Source of the DNA: Wuchereria bancrofti
Lineage: Eukaryota; Nematoda; Chromadorea; Rhabditida; Onchocercidae
DNA length: 64,000 nucleotides
Direction of reading: 5' to 3'
Assembly: GCA_005281725.1 (NCBI GenBank)
Contig: SSBO01000005.1
Coordinates: forward strand, 248,001-312,000
The position numbers and the translations under genes were made by a program. The notes beneath the pieces are model-generated. The model saw nothing but the letters and a program-made list of their open reading frames with translations. It was not told the origin of the DNA and did no database searches. Numbering within the stretch: position 1 is the first letter of the stretch; each line of letters begins with the position of its first letter. Below, one piece after another: positions 35,560 through 50,400 of the stretch.

Positions 35560-38500
35560 TTAGCTCTTTCTTACAATATTCCCAATTTATCAAAATTTAT
35601 TATTCAAAATCATGAAATAATATCATATCATATCAGGTCAGATTAGATCACCTCATATCACACATTATCATATCATATCATTGAAAATTTCCTGCAGGTA
35701 AAATGGTTCTAGAAGAACTGCGCCAAAAAAAAGGCGAAAATTTTCAATAAGTTATCTGTTGATGTTTAAATTTTATCTTCCTAAACTGTCAGTGATTCTT
35801 TTTCATATATATGTAAACAATTTGATTTAGATAATTTCTTGCAAATTTTTAGCAATTTTCCGAAACTTAACAACAATTGATAATGCCTTGAATTTCAATA
35901 ATTTAAATGAATAAATAATTTGATCATTATAATATCTGTTGTCCAAATGACTTCATAATGATTTACTTTTCATATTTTACTGTTTACTTCCATTTTTGAT
36001 GTCATTTTAATTTCAAATCAAACATTTACTCTTACTGAAGTAAATTAAACCTGCTTTGAAAACAAAACATATCGAATTAATATCATTTTTTGCATTTTAT
36101 GTTTTTTTTTTTTGCAAAAACCAATGAAACTGATATGAAAATATAACAAAGTTTATCAATTCATTAACCTAAAAACAAAAGTATCTTTATGAATTTTATT
36201 ATATTCAAATTAAATTCAAAAATTATTATCACGACAATACTATTTTATCAATATTCATATGAGCGTTATTTGTTCACTAAATTCCACTGCATAACACTTA
36301 TTTGTTATAATAATCGTAATAAATATTAAATTTAGATTAGATTTAGATTAGAATTGGGGACAACCATAGTTCAACAAACTTCGAAGGATTATTATTAAAT
36401 GGCTATCTAAATAATTAATTTTAAATACAATATCAATATCAGTCTTCACATATTTATTTTGTCATTTGAAATATCAATGCTAAAAAATTTGTTTCACAAT
36501 TTAACTTTTTGAAACAATTTATTACGATTTTGAATTTTATTTTGAATAAATCTTTCAGAAACTCATTTATCTAAAGTTAATCTTGAAAAAAAAACATTTT
36601 GTAACATATTTAAACTAAATGTTATGCATTCAAGTAAAAGATAGATATGTAAAAAGAAGATAAGTTGTAAAATAAAAATTGACGTAATTTTTTTTATTTT
36701 TAATAATTTTATGATTGATTCCTTTGACATTTATTACTTATTAATTAAGCTGGAGGATGCATATAACTATTGTTTATCAGAATATTTTTAACTATTTTAC
36801 AAATGCTCTAAATTACTTTTACAGCTAATAGTAATATAACAAATCTATAAATAGAATTCTACTGTTATTCTCAAAAAATTCATTTTGCATTTATACTTCA
36901 TTTTCAACATCTCTTACGACTCCTCTAACTTCAACTGTTATTTTTTACATATAAACAAATATCCGGTAGAAATATTCCTTTTCAGTTTTTTCCCAAATTT
37001 CAATATCTTGAAACTTTTATCTTTTAAATGATTTTTATCATTTCAAAGCCCCTTTATTCTATGAAATCTTTCTATTCTTCCATTTCATTTTGATATATTT
37101 CATTACGATGCAACATACACACAATAATATTTGATCAATTCCTACAATTAAAATATTGTGTCAACTATTTGATTAGCTAATTGTTGTCATTTGTCATCTG
37201 CAATTTTTTTTTTTCAAAAAGATAGATATGTAAAAAGAAGACATAAAGACTGTTTTTTTCTTTTTCCTTCCTAAAAAATTTATCTTCTTTATCTTCTCCT
37301 CAAACATTTGATTATCTTTTCCTTTTTTCATCTTCTAATATTTCAAAAGGCATTTCAGTCCAGTCAAGAAATGACTTTCTTCATGTAATCTTCTCATTAA
37401 TATAAACCACTTTTTTTCATTCTTTTAAATATTTATGAAAAGCTTCTAGAACTTGAATAATAAATTTTCAATTACACTAGATGAATTAATGATCAATTTC
37501 TTTATACCGGAAATCCCTTACAAGGTTGTCACAAGAAGAAAGGATTATACATAATGAATTATGAGATATAATTGATTTTTTACAGAAGTAATCAACCTCT
37601 ATCATAATAATCCTTCTTTTCATTGATAATTTGATCCGATTTGTACTCCATGAATATGTGAGGACAACAAAAGTGACACTGAGCACAACACAGTATGTGC
37701 CAGTAATGTACTATCGTCAATTAAATCCATGTAAACAATTCTTTTATGAGCATTAAATAAAATTGAACAGTATTGAAAAAAAAGGTAACAAATTATGCTT
37801 AACAATACTATTTAATCACAATTATGTATATATATAAATATATGCACTGAGTTTTATTATAGTATTGTAGTACTTTTCTACCTATATCCTTTTACTATTT
37901 CAATCTTATAACAGCAAAAAGAGGTAGCAAAGATTAAGAAAAATGTAACAATATATCTAAGCAAGGAGAGAAAGAAGGAGTTGAAAAAAAGAAAAATTAT
38001 TTGTTGAAAGAGTAATTTCATATAGGGAGCATTTTATTATGGCTTCACAAATTTAATAAAACTGATAATAATAATAGAAACCAGAATATTACCAATACAA
38101 CATACTTCCTTAACTTTGCTTTAGTTTAAAAAAACAACATATAAATTTAAAAAAATATGAAAAACTCAATATAACACATTTGCACACACATACACACACA
38201 TACATATACACATACAGACACGTACGCAGACACACACATACACATACACGGAGAAACGCATACATACATACATATGAAGGGATAATGCTAGAATAAGATC
38301 CCTAAGTCCGTATAAAATGCCTACGAAAAATGATACTTTATGACTAAAGCTTTTCGTTTAACTTATTTTGTTTATTTTTGATAGTAAATCATTGAGAATC
38401 ACTCATTAAACAGAACAGATCAAAATCATCTTGACAGCATGACTAAACTAAAAAAAAGAAAAAAAAAATTCAACGTGCAATCATAGTTATTTGGATATCC

Positions 38501-39548
38501 TCATTTGTCGCATTTTTTTTTTTTTTTTGATTACCAAATTAAGAAAGAAACGATCTCTTGCTACCTTGCTCTTTTTCATATGACAAATAAACGCTCAACT
38601 AAAATGTTCCGGCAGACTTTATAACGTTAAATTACTGGCAATGATAATAATAATGATAATGTAGTAAATATTAATAACTAAATAATCAAAATATACGAAT
38701 TGACCATAGGTCATATAACATGCATAATTTTTTTGTATTTACAAAAGAAGAGAGAGAGCGAAATTATGCTACTTTTCTTCTAAACACGATTGAAAGGAAA
38801 ACAATATTCAATAAAGAAAACCACTTTCATCGTTGAAGAAAAGATAATATTTTTGATTGCATCAGAAAAAAAAAAATATAACTAAATTTTAATATAACTA
38901 ATTTAAACTAAATGAGAAAATTATGCTATTAAATTGTCTGGCATAACTGCTCGGCAAGGTAACAAGAAAGCTCGAACAGTGAGATGGAAGAGAATAAAAT
39001 GAATGACGAAAAAAGGGGTGTGAAAGCCCCATTCATTCTTTAGGAATGACACCATATTCCGTAGGATCTTCTAGGAAAAAAGTGATAGGTCAAGAATTTC
39101 TAAAGCTAATTATAATCTAACCAAATCAAAATCATTCGTCAACTATCAACTAACTTTTTAAGATAAATGTACTTGAAGAAGTTATTAAACAACGAACTTT
39201 TGTACCTGTACATCGAGTGAAGGTGAAGAAGCAAAACAAAGTAAAGGAAAATGACAGCATAAAATAAGGGAAAACCGATGTTGAGGAATAACGATAACAT
39301 ATCAATTCAATAATATTCCTGGATGAATTTTCCACAATGCTTCACAGAAATGTCTATCATATGTAACTTTAGCATTTCTTATTCTCGTCCAGCTTTTTCC
39401 ATATAAAAATAAAAACTTTACTTATCCCAATCTGAAATCGAAACTTCTCTATGTGCAATATTCAATTTAGTGTTTTTTCATGATATAACTCATAATGAAA
39501 TTCTTCCTTCCTTCTTGAAATCAAGTGCTTCAATGCAACCGTACCGTT

Positions 39549-39554
39549 TTTATT
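39549..39554 (-). terminator. Candidate poly(A) signal of the clr-1-like gene
   Basis: AATAAA on the minus strand 23 nt after the TGA at 39577. If used, the 3' UTR would be very short. Confidence 0.4.
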
Positions 39555-39576
39555 CCTTTGAATTCCTTTGTTTCAC

Positions 39577-41423
39577 TCAGTCAATCGTACCTTTGTTGTT
39601 GAATGTATCCAGATAATCGATGACAGCCTTATAACAGAAAGCATATTGTTCCTAAAACAATAAAGTATGACGTTAATAATTTGTACTGTCTAATTTTGGC
39701 TTCTGTTTTAAAAGAAATCTTCATTAGATTCAAGAAATTGCAATGAGTACTATCACGGTATTTTTGCATTGACTACATCATCCCAATCAACCACATTTTG
39801 CCAGATAATACTATTTCAAAAATAAAAAAAATGGAGCAAAAATTGCTGCTGTAATAAGCTTTCACATTTTGTCCTTGAAAAAGTAGACAGAATTCATAAT
39901 CAGAGTTTAAAAAGGAAACACATACAAAGTTTGTGAACATAAGTGGTCGTTTCTGCTGTAAACTTCGAACAGTTTGAAATACATCGATACGATTTTCTGC
40001 TTTAAGTCTTTCAAGCAACAACGACACACAACAGTAAAGACCCGTTTTGAATGATCCATCTCTTGAATGAAATGAAAAATTTAACAATTGAAACATTCTT
40101 ATTATTGGAACGATTTATTTATTATTAAAACCTATCGAACTAGTGAGTATCGATGAACAAGAAATTCACATAGACAAGAATTTATCTTCTGAATTATCAA
40201 AAATAAAGCATTGATAAAAAAACCTTGAATGCAGGATAATTGGGCCTGCTTCTTGATGATCACTTTGTAAGGAAAGCACTCGACTTATTAAATCAATTAT
40301 TGATTCAGTTGATTCGGGCAGTACTTTGTCTGCTGGCCAACATAAGTAAGCATACTGTATTACCTCGCGATATGTTTTTTCCTGAAGAGATTTATTTTTT
40401 TTGTGACAAAGATTTTAGTTCGAAAAATTTTAGGAAATTTTAGAGACAGAGTTCAATATCAAAAAAAAAGGAACCATAAATTCATTCAAGGCAAATTTTT
40501 AAAAAAATCCAAATGTTAAAGCCATTAGAAACATATAAAAAAAATATGTATATAGGTAGAACCAAAGACCTGGCTTTGTCCTTCAGACTATATAGTGATT
40601 AATGACAACAGCTTTGAGAACTTCAGTCACTTGAAAAACTAAACAAAAATGCGAACTTTTGCAAACTTGTAAGTAAACTTTCTAAGTGCAAATGTTGGGA
40701 ACAATTCTTCTCCAATTAGTTTGATTGATACTTCACCATCGCGTCCGAACGTTTTTATACATCCTACTTCACTCGGCCAATACTAAAATTTGGAACACAT
40801 TAAAAAAAACGCAGAGAAAAATTATTATATTGAAGGATTTGTTTTATTCCTTTATCAACTTTCAAACTGTTTATACTTCAAGAGCGTTTTCATTAAAATA
40901 AACCCAAATAATGGATAACTTACTTTTTCAGCCGGCATAAATTCAGATTCAGATGACAACATCACAACAGCCCGTGAATTTTGCTCACCAATCATACACC
41001 AAAAATCATAACATGTTTGCGCATCCAGTGGATCCTGAGCTAGGATATACGGGTAAAAATAACCCTGAAATCAGTAACAAACATTTGTACAATACATAAC
41101 AACTATATCTTCTTCATAGCAGTAAAGGAATACAAAATAAAAGAAACAAATGTTTGAAATTTCTCGAATTTACACCTATAGGGCAATAGCTCATACTTTC
41201 ACACTTAAATCTTACTTAAAATTGTTCCTAAATCACAAAACACAGTAACCTTAATCAAAGAAGCATTAATATAAGTTGAATCATTAACACTTCCAATAAT
41301 AACTGGTAAAACGATACGGCAATGATCGAATGGAACAGCATTCTCAACACGATTTTTTCTCAAATTCTCTGGTTTGTGCGCAAAATTACATGTTCGTCGT
41401 GGTTCAAGTGTACGCTCCAGCCG
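39577..41423 (-). other. D2 pseudophosphatase domain of the CLR-1-like protein
   Basis: Exons 26-31. A full PTP fold is readable: [70 protein letters not shown]. The signature is [12 protein letters not shown]: the catalytic Cys is Ser, and the WPD loop is WPAD (Asp to Ala). D2 is therefore predicted inactive and structural or regulatory, as in many tandem RPTPs. Confidence 0.85.
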
Positions 41424-44400
41424 CTAAATAAATTAAAAATGAAATCCATAACTCTTTGCAAAGTAGGCTGTCAAACAATAGTTCCCACAAATCTTATAAC
41501 TCTATACTTTCTAATTTTCTTTATTTAATTCTATATTTGTAATATGAAGCATAACTTTTTTTATAATATATTTTTTTTAAAATATATTTGTAATACTAAA
41601 CAAAACTTATTATTCACTATAATTCTTTAAGCTAATTATCAAAGACTCAAAAAAGGTATTACAATCATGGTTAACATTGCTGATTAATTACAGCGTGTTG
41701 AATGTTACCGATCTAGAAATTTGATACAAATCTAAATACCTTGTATTCAGCTTGCATTGCAGTTGGTACTTTCTCGGAAATACAGGTATCGTTGTTAACC
41801 TGGTGCAGCTTTTGGCTTGGTCGTTTTAAAACAGCAGTAAATGCTGATCGATTAGTTGGTATTTGATGTTCACGAAGTTGTGGCTCATTTAGTTTACGGT
41901 AATGTTCACGAAATTGACTCACTTCAATATCAGTTTCCCCAAACATATACCATTCAGCTAATGCTTTGTAAATAAAAAGATACTGTTCCTAAAATACATT
42001 TTTTTCTTTTTATCCATAAGAAAGATCAAAAGTATTCTCAGATTTTCGACAAAAACTTTATCACTTTCATATCCACTATATTTAATGATGTACAAAAAAA
42101 AAAGTATAAAGTTTGCTGAATAATAAAGCAATAAAAATAATATATATATATATATTCTTAATTCTAGCAAATATTTAAAAAATATTACAATGCAATAATA
42201 GCAAATAGAAACTTACAGCATTCTGAACCATGGTATTTCGTTGCTTTCTCATTTCTGATACAAAACCAAACACATCTGCTTTACCTTCCTCTATACACTG
42301 ATCTAATAAACTATCGATTGCAATAAAAGTACCTGTACGACCAACACCAGCACTGCAATAACATATTTAGCTTGCATGATCTATAGCTACTTTTTAAAAC
42401 ACCAAAGAATCACCAAGTTTAAATATGAAATGAAGTATAATATGAAGTGATAATGTAATCTATGATATAATACCATATCACTAGACTGCTCCTTTGTAAT
42501 TGTAATCATACAAAAACAAATGCCTTTAATTTAATATACCTGCAATGAACAACAACAGGACCACGGATATAATTATCCAATTTACGCAATTTCGATAAAA
42601 AGCGTAGCAAACCAGTGGTACATTCAGGTGCTTGTAAGTCATTCCATGAGGTATAGTGATATTGTACAACATGACGCACTTCTGTAAATAATATTTTTTT
42701 TTTATCCCTAACAAGAATCTTTTCTTCCTCGATAAAATCTGCAAACTGACAATTTTTCAAGAACACAAATATGATCGGTTAAATGTGATGTAAAAAGTAA
42801 AAAGAAAAAAAAAACAATATTTTTGCATTGGATTATAGAACGACTCTAATAACACTTCGTAAAAAATTTGCTGATCAATTTTATAGAGAAAGAAAAGATA
42901 CTTTCTACCTGGAGTTTTAGTAACAAATTCCGTTTCTGCATGAATGTCATTCAACTGTGTATTGCTATAGCTACACCGTGAATTTCTTTTTGAATTCGAA
43001 GATAATTCATTAAGAATAGAATCAATTGAACCACGCACTGATGATGAATGGGATCTGAAGATTTCACTCAGTAACAATAAAGAAATAAAAAAAGTGATGA
43101 TTTGCAAACTAATCGATAAGTCTACAATTATCATTAACCTAGAATAATCTATTAAAATAGCTAGCTTACTTCATATTCACAATAACTGCAGAAGGATCGG
43201 CAACTGCATCACCAGTTATATTTGGAATCTCATATGAAATAATCGCAGGACTACCAGAGAGAGAACCATTTGCTACCGTTGGTTGAATTCGACGTACTTC
43301 AAAATTGCGTATAGCATAATCAGAATAGTAAATCGAATCAACTGGACGAACTTCTAGTTTATCATAGGCCTTTGGCCCATCATCCGGCCAGTATTTCGCA
43401 CATTGGCACTGAAATAATAAAGCTATTAGACACATTTTTGTTTGATAGAATAAGCAATCAATCGTGTACTATAAGCTTTAGAATCATGAGATGTGATAAA
43501 TTTTAGAAAACTTTAGAAAACATTGAAAAATTCAAAATTTGGAAAATAAATAATGAAATCACAAACTCGATTCCTTTCGTAGAGATTGGCAACCATAACT
43601 ATAACTTGTACTTTATGCTCCCAAATCATACGCCAAAAATCATCCGTACTAGCATCTAATGGACCCTGCGATGCAATGAACATTTTACGACCTCTGTATC
43701 CCTAAAAAAAGGAAAAAAAAAAGTGAAAACAAAGCTTAATAGATTGGTTTACACATGAAGAATAATAGTATTTTTGAACAAAAAAAAATTCATAGCACCT
43801 ATCGATATCACAACCTAATGCAATTTTGGCAATTGTATTTTATTTTCTCAAACTACCTAGTATGATTAAATAGGTTAAAATATCATAAAAAGGCTAGCTA
43901 CCAGTATCAGTTACAACAAAGTCAACAAAACACTTAAACTGAAAATAAAATTAACAAAACAGTTAGAATAAGAAAATGAAATAGGAATTGATCAGTATAG
44001 CATGGTAACCTTGACGAAATTAGCGTTGATATAATCAGTTGATGGATCATTTCCAATAATTGGTAATTTGACACGTGTAGCATCGAATGCCTTTACATCA
44101 TTGTAACGATTTTTATGGGCATTCTCGAGGCGTTCAGAAGCACTCGATTCCATCGAACGATAATTTGGCAAAGCCTACAGAAAAAAAAAACATGCTAAAT
44201 AATATGAAAATGATAGAAAGATGGAATGCAAAGAAAGGAAGGAGAAAAGAAATTGTAAGAGCAGTGGAAAACAAATTGATATCATAATAAGTGATCAGGT
44301 CAAATTTCTCTGATAGTTTTATAAAAAAGCACAGAAAAAAATAGTCAAACTATATCAAACATACATCAAATTCAGAGATGCATAAGTAATTGCTATCACG

Positions 44401-47400
44401 ACGTCGGATAATATATTCTTCGGGTAGATCATCAACGAGTGTTGCATGAAAATGAGGCTTTAGAAGTATACGATCCTTACTCATCGGACATAATTGCTTT
44501 ATCATCCCACGCCTTAAAGCGTAACAGCGTAAGCGTAAAAAAAAATGAAAATAAAATAAGGAATCATCTAGCTAACAAATTTCTGCCGTTCATTAAATAT
44601 TCCTAACATTAAGTTTCATATAAGCATCCCCATATTGCAAGTTTATAAAACAACAGTAATTGTTGTTTACTACAACATTCAAAGATATCATTAATAAATT
44701 CTGATCACGGAAGTCCAATTATATATTTGAACTATCAGCTTAACGATTATTTTCATAAAAATAAGAACAGTGGAAAGATGGGTTACAAATTGTACGCACC
44801 AAAAAACGTTTCAAATATGTCATGTTTACAAGTATCAAAGTGAAGAAAATACCTGTGCAAAATATAGGTAACAAATGAAGAGACTAGCATGATGAATAAA
44901 ACCAAAGAAAGCACGCTGAACAGTACTGTCATCCATGACTGGGCCCATTGCTCTGCAATTAATTATTCCAGTAATTATTGCAATTAATTATTTCAGTAAT
45001 TATCCATTAACAGATAAATTGCTTTGAGAAAGAAATCATCTCTTTCAATCAATTAAATTTCGAAAAATTAATCTGGGTGACTGATATCGACAAAAACTGA
45101 AGTTACACACAACACAACTTCTATTTTGCTTTTTCTTATACTGCTGCCGTTGAAAGTATCAAAAGTATTTGTTTGCAAGCATTTAATTATTTCTAAAATC
45201 TTCAATTTTAAAGTGCCAATTTATGTTACTGGAAGCAGTAGTCAAAGCTCAAACTTAACCAATAGAATTCAGAAATAATGATTTGTTCCTGAACTAAAAC
45301 TAAGTTAAGGAACAAATCATCTCTTGATTCTCCAAGAAATTTTACTTATAAACAATGCATTTAAAACATATACCATCAAAAGCTTCCAAGATTACAGGTT
45401 TAAAATATCCGCTAAAGCCATATGCTGGACCACTAACAATTAGCTGCCTTGATGATCGAAAATAACGTGGAAGTTCCGAATTCTCACGATAACTAAACCA
45501 ACGGCTTCGATCCAAAAATCTTTTCTCTATGTTCTGATGCAATCGCCTCCTAAAAAAGTATTACTATTTAGTGCACATACTAAATTTCACACACCATTCA
45601 AAGATAAATAAAAAATTATAGCCAGAAAATTGAGGCCTAAGAAGAAACATAAGAAAAAAGAGAAATATTGATGTGTTTTATGCAACAGTAATTGTCAAGT
45701 ATAAGAAAAAAAATTTTATAAATTGAAGACATGAAATTTACCGTTTTCTTTTTATGAAAAAAGGATCATTATGTCGAAATGATTCACCACGAGAAGCATA
45801 ATCACGATCAACACGTGCAATCAAGAAACCCGTATACTTTAGACCAGGCTTCAATGCCGGATCCTCCGGTCGATGACGACTCAAATATCTATAACTGGCT
45901 ATGCAGAAAACATCGTATTTTTATAAATATTACTCATAGATATATCATGTGGAACTTGAATAAGTAAGAATTAACAGAAAGATAGCAAAACATTTTCAAA
46001 ATTTACAACGTTTTTATTGGGAAAGAAGAGATTAGAGGATTGACAAATATTATCATCATTACAATTTCTATTATATGACATACAAAACATTGCAGGGTTC
46101 TACACCAGCTGTAGTATTACCATCACCAATAAGTGTTCTTTTCGGATACTGCATATAACTTTCTGCGATATATGCAAAGTAACGTTTTTGTTTCGTTTCC
46201 TGAAAATTTTCGAAAATTTTTCTTCATACAATTGTTTCCTCCAGATGTTGTTCATGGATATATCATATAAAACTTGAATACTTTAAGCAAGAATTAACAG
46301 AAAGATAGCAAAAACGTATTTCCGAATTTAAAACGATTAGGAAAGAAGAGATTGGAGGATTACTTATATTGCAATTTCTTCCACAAAAAGTCTAAATATG
46401 TATCGCAATCTCGCAATCACTTGATCTATGCAAGCTGCTAGAAACAACTAGAAAAAACCTATACTGAAAACAGAAAAAAAAAATGACATAAAAGTCGTAT
46501 ATTAGTAATACTAATGTATAGTGATGTATTAAAACCAGGAAAAAAAGTAGACAAATTACTTGTTTCAGCTGTTCACTTTGTAAATTATTGCTCATCGTTT
46601 TCAGGAATGTGTCAACAATAAGTGAATCAGGTGCCGGCAAACTTTCAATAACAACATCTGGTGCGAGCGGAACAATTGCAACGTAGTAACACCTATAAAA
46701 TGAGAGTGGGAAAATTTACTCAGATTTGTTAAAATTCATTGTTAAGTTGAAAAAAGCTTGAAGACTTCTATGTCTTTTTTTGCATAAAGAAGGATCACAC
46801 TAAGATTAAACAAATAAAATAATTTAAAGAGCAAAATAAATATACATACCATAACTGTGTGCCTACTTTTTAGGATAATGGATAAAATTTTGCATAAAAG
46901 CTAGTTTTCATTTACTAATATTTCATTTCTATGAGATGTGAAATTACTAGAAATTAAATAATAGCAAACTGAGATCTCTAAAATGTCATCGTCACTTATG
47001 AATTAAAAATCACTTACGCTACAGGGCCGTTCACTTCATCCGGTTCGTTATTGAATGTCAAACCAAATACTGTCCCATTTTGCGACATTGAAGCTGGAGC
47101 ATCGACAGCATCAGGTTGCGCAAAGTCTGTTATACATTGCTCAGAAAATGTTGCATTTTCACTTCGACCAGCGCTATTCTCAGCCCATACGAATGCAGTA
47201 TAATTTCGATTTGGCTGCAAGTTAATAATTTTAGGAAAAATTAAATATTTGGAATGAAATCCTGGAAAACTTTCAAATCGTTAACTGTAGATATTTCCAG
47301 AAATTTAATAAACGCAAAAAAAAAAGCTTGGGTGAAAAAAAAATCTTATTAGTGTAAATAAATTTTTTTAAAAACAATCTGTTGATTAAGATTTCATTTC

Positions 47401-50400
47401 CAGATTATATGCATAAAAAAAATTGAATACTTTTAGTGGTCCGAAACGACATGAATAAAAATCTGCAATAGCATCAGCACTCGTATAGCTACTATCATTA
47501 TTATTGTAATTAGCACACTGATTCTTCTCTTCTGCTGGGAAATCATCATTTGATAAAATTCCACCTGGCGAAACATGTCGTATTTGTCCTCGTACTGTTA
47601 CCTGTTAAAATGTGATATTCTGACAAATTTTCAACATTTCCACTATTTAAAATGAGATAATATTGCTACAGGAAAATTTATTCAATATGAAAATCGATAT
47701 AAACATACGTAATATTTAGTGATACGTCCATTCGGTGTTTTCGGTGGCATCCATTCAACTTCACAGTACAAACCGCCCTGAAGATTGAGAACACGTATTT
47801 CACCCAGTGTTGGTGGTTCCGGAGCTAAAATATACAGAAAAAAAAATGATATTGTAAAAATTTATCAAACTGAGATAACTTTAAATGATATGTCCGACGG
47901 CCTTTTTTCTATTCATCTTTCCCTGTTAGTTAAGAGAAAGTATTGTAAGAATTAAAATCATAAATTTTTTTTCTACAAACTTCAATAAAGGATGTGATTT
48001 TTTTTAAACTGGTGTGAATAACTGATACTTGAGATTTTCCAATCAAAAAAATTAATACCTTTTTTTAATATGTCAAATCTTCTAGCTTCAAACATCCTCA
48101 TTACGTATTAATCACAAGAACGTTCATTTTTAATATTTCAGCAAAATTACCGCTTTCAGATGTTGTAAAATGTTCGGTGATTTTGAATGGTTCATTTTGA
48201 CCATCAAAAACTGATATGAATAATGTATACGGCGTTGCTGGTAACAATTCTCCAATGACCACACCAGACTTTGCATTTGTATCTGACCATACCTCTACTC
48301 CATCTGTTCGTCGCATTAATCTGCAATACCATTAAAAGAGTTATGCTAGCTTGCTTCAAAATTTTACCTAGTGAACAGTTTCAATAAAATAAATTTTAGT
48401 TAGATTTTCATTTATTGCAAAAAATGCAATAATATCTTCTCCTTTAATGTGCCTTTTTGTCGATCATCCTTCAATGCGATAAAATATATATTTATATCAA
48501 ATTCTTTGAAAGATTCAACAGTTGATACATAAGGAAAAGATGTACTTGAAATCAATCTTCAGCATTGGTCCATCATCTTGCGCATCCCATCGAATTTCCG
48601 CATGAGTTGCATTTGTTCTCACTGTCACATTTTGGATGATTCGTGGTGCTAGAAAAACGTATATAATGAAATTACCTACTAATCAGTTACCATCAGTTAC
48701 CAATGAGCTTGCATACATGCAACGCAACTAAAATCATGCAAATGACAATACAACATGCACACACCAGAAGGTAAAAAAAATATATAACAGAAACTTGCTA
48801 GCAATAAAATTCTAAAATTTAACATTCCAATCATAAATTCTAATAATTGTTGAAAACAATGGCATATTAATGTTAGACATATGTTGTGTAATGAATTTCA
48901 ATTATAAAATTTCATATCAGGGTTTTACAGTGGTGGATTCTGAATAAGCCCACTGAATAGATGACCAACAAATTCTTTCCATAGGATATGTTAGATGAAA
49001 TAAATGTTTTAAAAATATCAACCAATGCATTCCACTATCTGCTGACTCTTAGTATTCGAATAATTTACATCACCCATCTTTAGACTTGCATAGTTATAGA
49101 AAGTTTTTTAACGAATTCAAGAATAACAAGAATTAAATAAGTCACAGTCCTACACTTTGTTGAAGTTGATCGAAAACTTGAAAAGTGATAAAAAAAGACC
49201 CGCGAAACTATTAGCTATCATAAAAAAGACACAATAAATTTCCTATTTCTTGCACTATAAACTATTTCATCTAGCCCTCATAGAATTGCTTTTTTCTAAT
49301 ACACTGATCCTAAATTACCCTAAATTAGAATCCACAAACCAACAGCATGCATTAAAGAAGTCATAAAGTGCTATTACATGCTAAATGTCCTACTAACTCA
49401 CTTTTCTCCTCAATTTTCTTGGCTTTTCGTCGTTCAGCAAGCAGATCGAGGAATTTCAGTTTGGTGGATGAATAATCTCCAGTGGGAAGACTACCTTGAT
49501 CTAGGATATTCAACAAATAATTTCCTCCAAACTACTTTCAGAATTCAACAAATTCCTCCTCTTTGAAATGTTAGCACGGCAAACTTTTTTCCAGAGTTCT
49601 TCCCAGCAAAAACTTTTTAAATTTTAAGTGATCAAGAGAAAACTCAATCAACCTTTTATTAGATTAAACGCACTTTGCTTTTTCCATATCTACACCATAA
49701 ACAATATAACTTTTAAAGGAAGAAAAATTAAACCCATTTTTTTAGCATAGGTTTAATGATGTTTTCCCCTTAATATATATTCAATTCAAACATTTATGGT
49801 ATCAAAATCCCTATCAAAAGGGTGATCTGTACAATGAAATTGAATGAATGTCACCGAAAACACCAAATAGATATATCACCAAATACTACATATATTTCTA
49901 TAGTTATACAACTACATCGACATTTGAAGAAAAAGATATTTGCAATTAAAATTAAAATTCTTTCTAAAATCCTATTTCTTCAGTCTTATCTCATTATTTG
50001 ACGATACTGGTCCTGCACCTAAAATCTAGAGCAATTTTTAAAATTGTATGAAAAGGAGCGTTGATATAGAATGTAAAAAGTAAAAATTAGAGGAAAATTA
50101 TAAAGTGCAACTAAAATTATGTCTGAGTATCTATCCCAATGAATTTGACTGGATATTTCGATGCAACAAATCCCGAATTTCACAAAAAAAAAACGACTTA
50201 TTTCTAGAATAATTTTTTTTTTTTTTTAATTAGATAACACTGCATAAATTTAAAATATGCCAACAAAGATATTCATAAAATCAACCGATAAATAAATGAT
50301 GAAATACCTTTAACGAAAAAATTGATCGTATGGTTGGTGTTGATTTCGTGTTTACCGTTTGTTTTCACGTGACAAAGATATGTTCCGCTATCACTATATT

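Larger units (their letters stand above)
35511..39576. other. Intergenic spacer between cytidine deaminase and the clr-1-like gene
   Basis: The 3' flanks of two convergent genes. No coding signal is seen. An irregular atatc-type array lies at 35610-35685. A 22-bp direct repeat (agatagatatgtaaaaagaa...) is at about 36641 and 37221. CA-rich microsatellite sequence is at 38180-38275, and a poly-T run at about 38511-38528. Small minus-strand frames (37486-37805, 39150-39335) have no recognisable features. Confidence 0.55.

Noticed and set aside
40580..40640. [12 protein letters not shown] segment as an extra D2 exon
   Set aside because: Its frame cannot be joined to either neighbour with GT/AG sites, while exon 28 ending at 40657 joined to 40381 aligns residue for residue with PTP1B ([10 protein letters not shown]... 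to WP).
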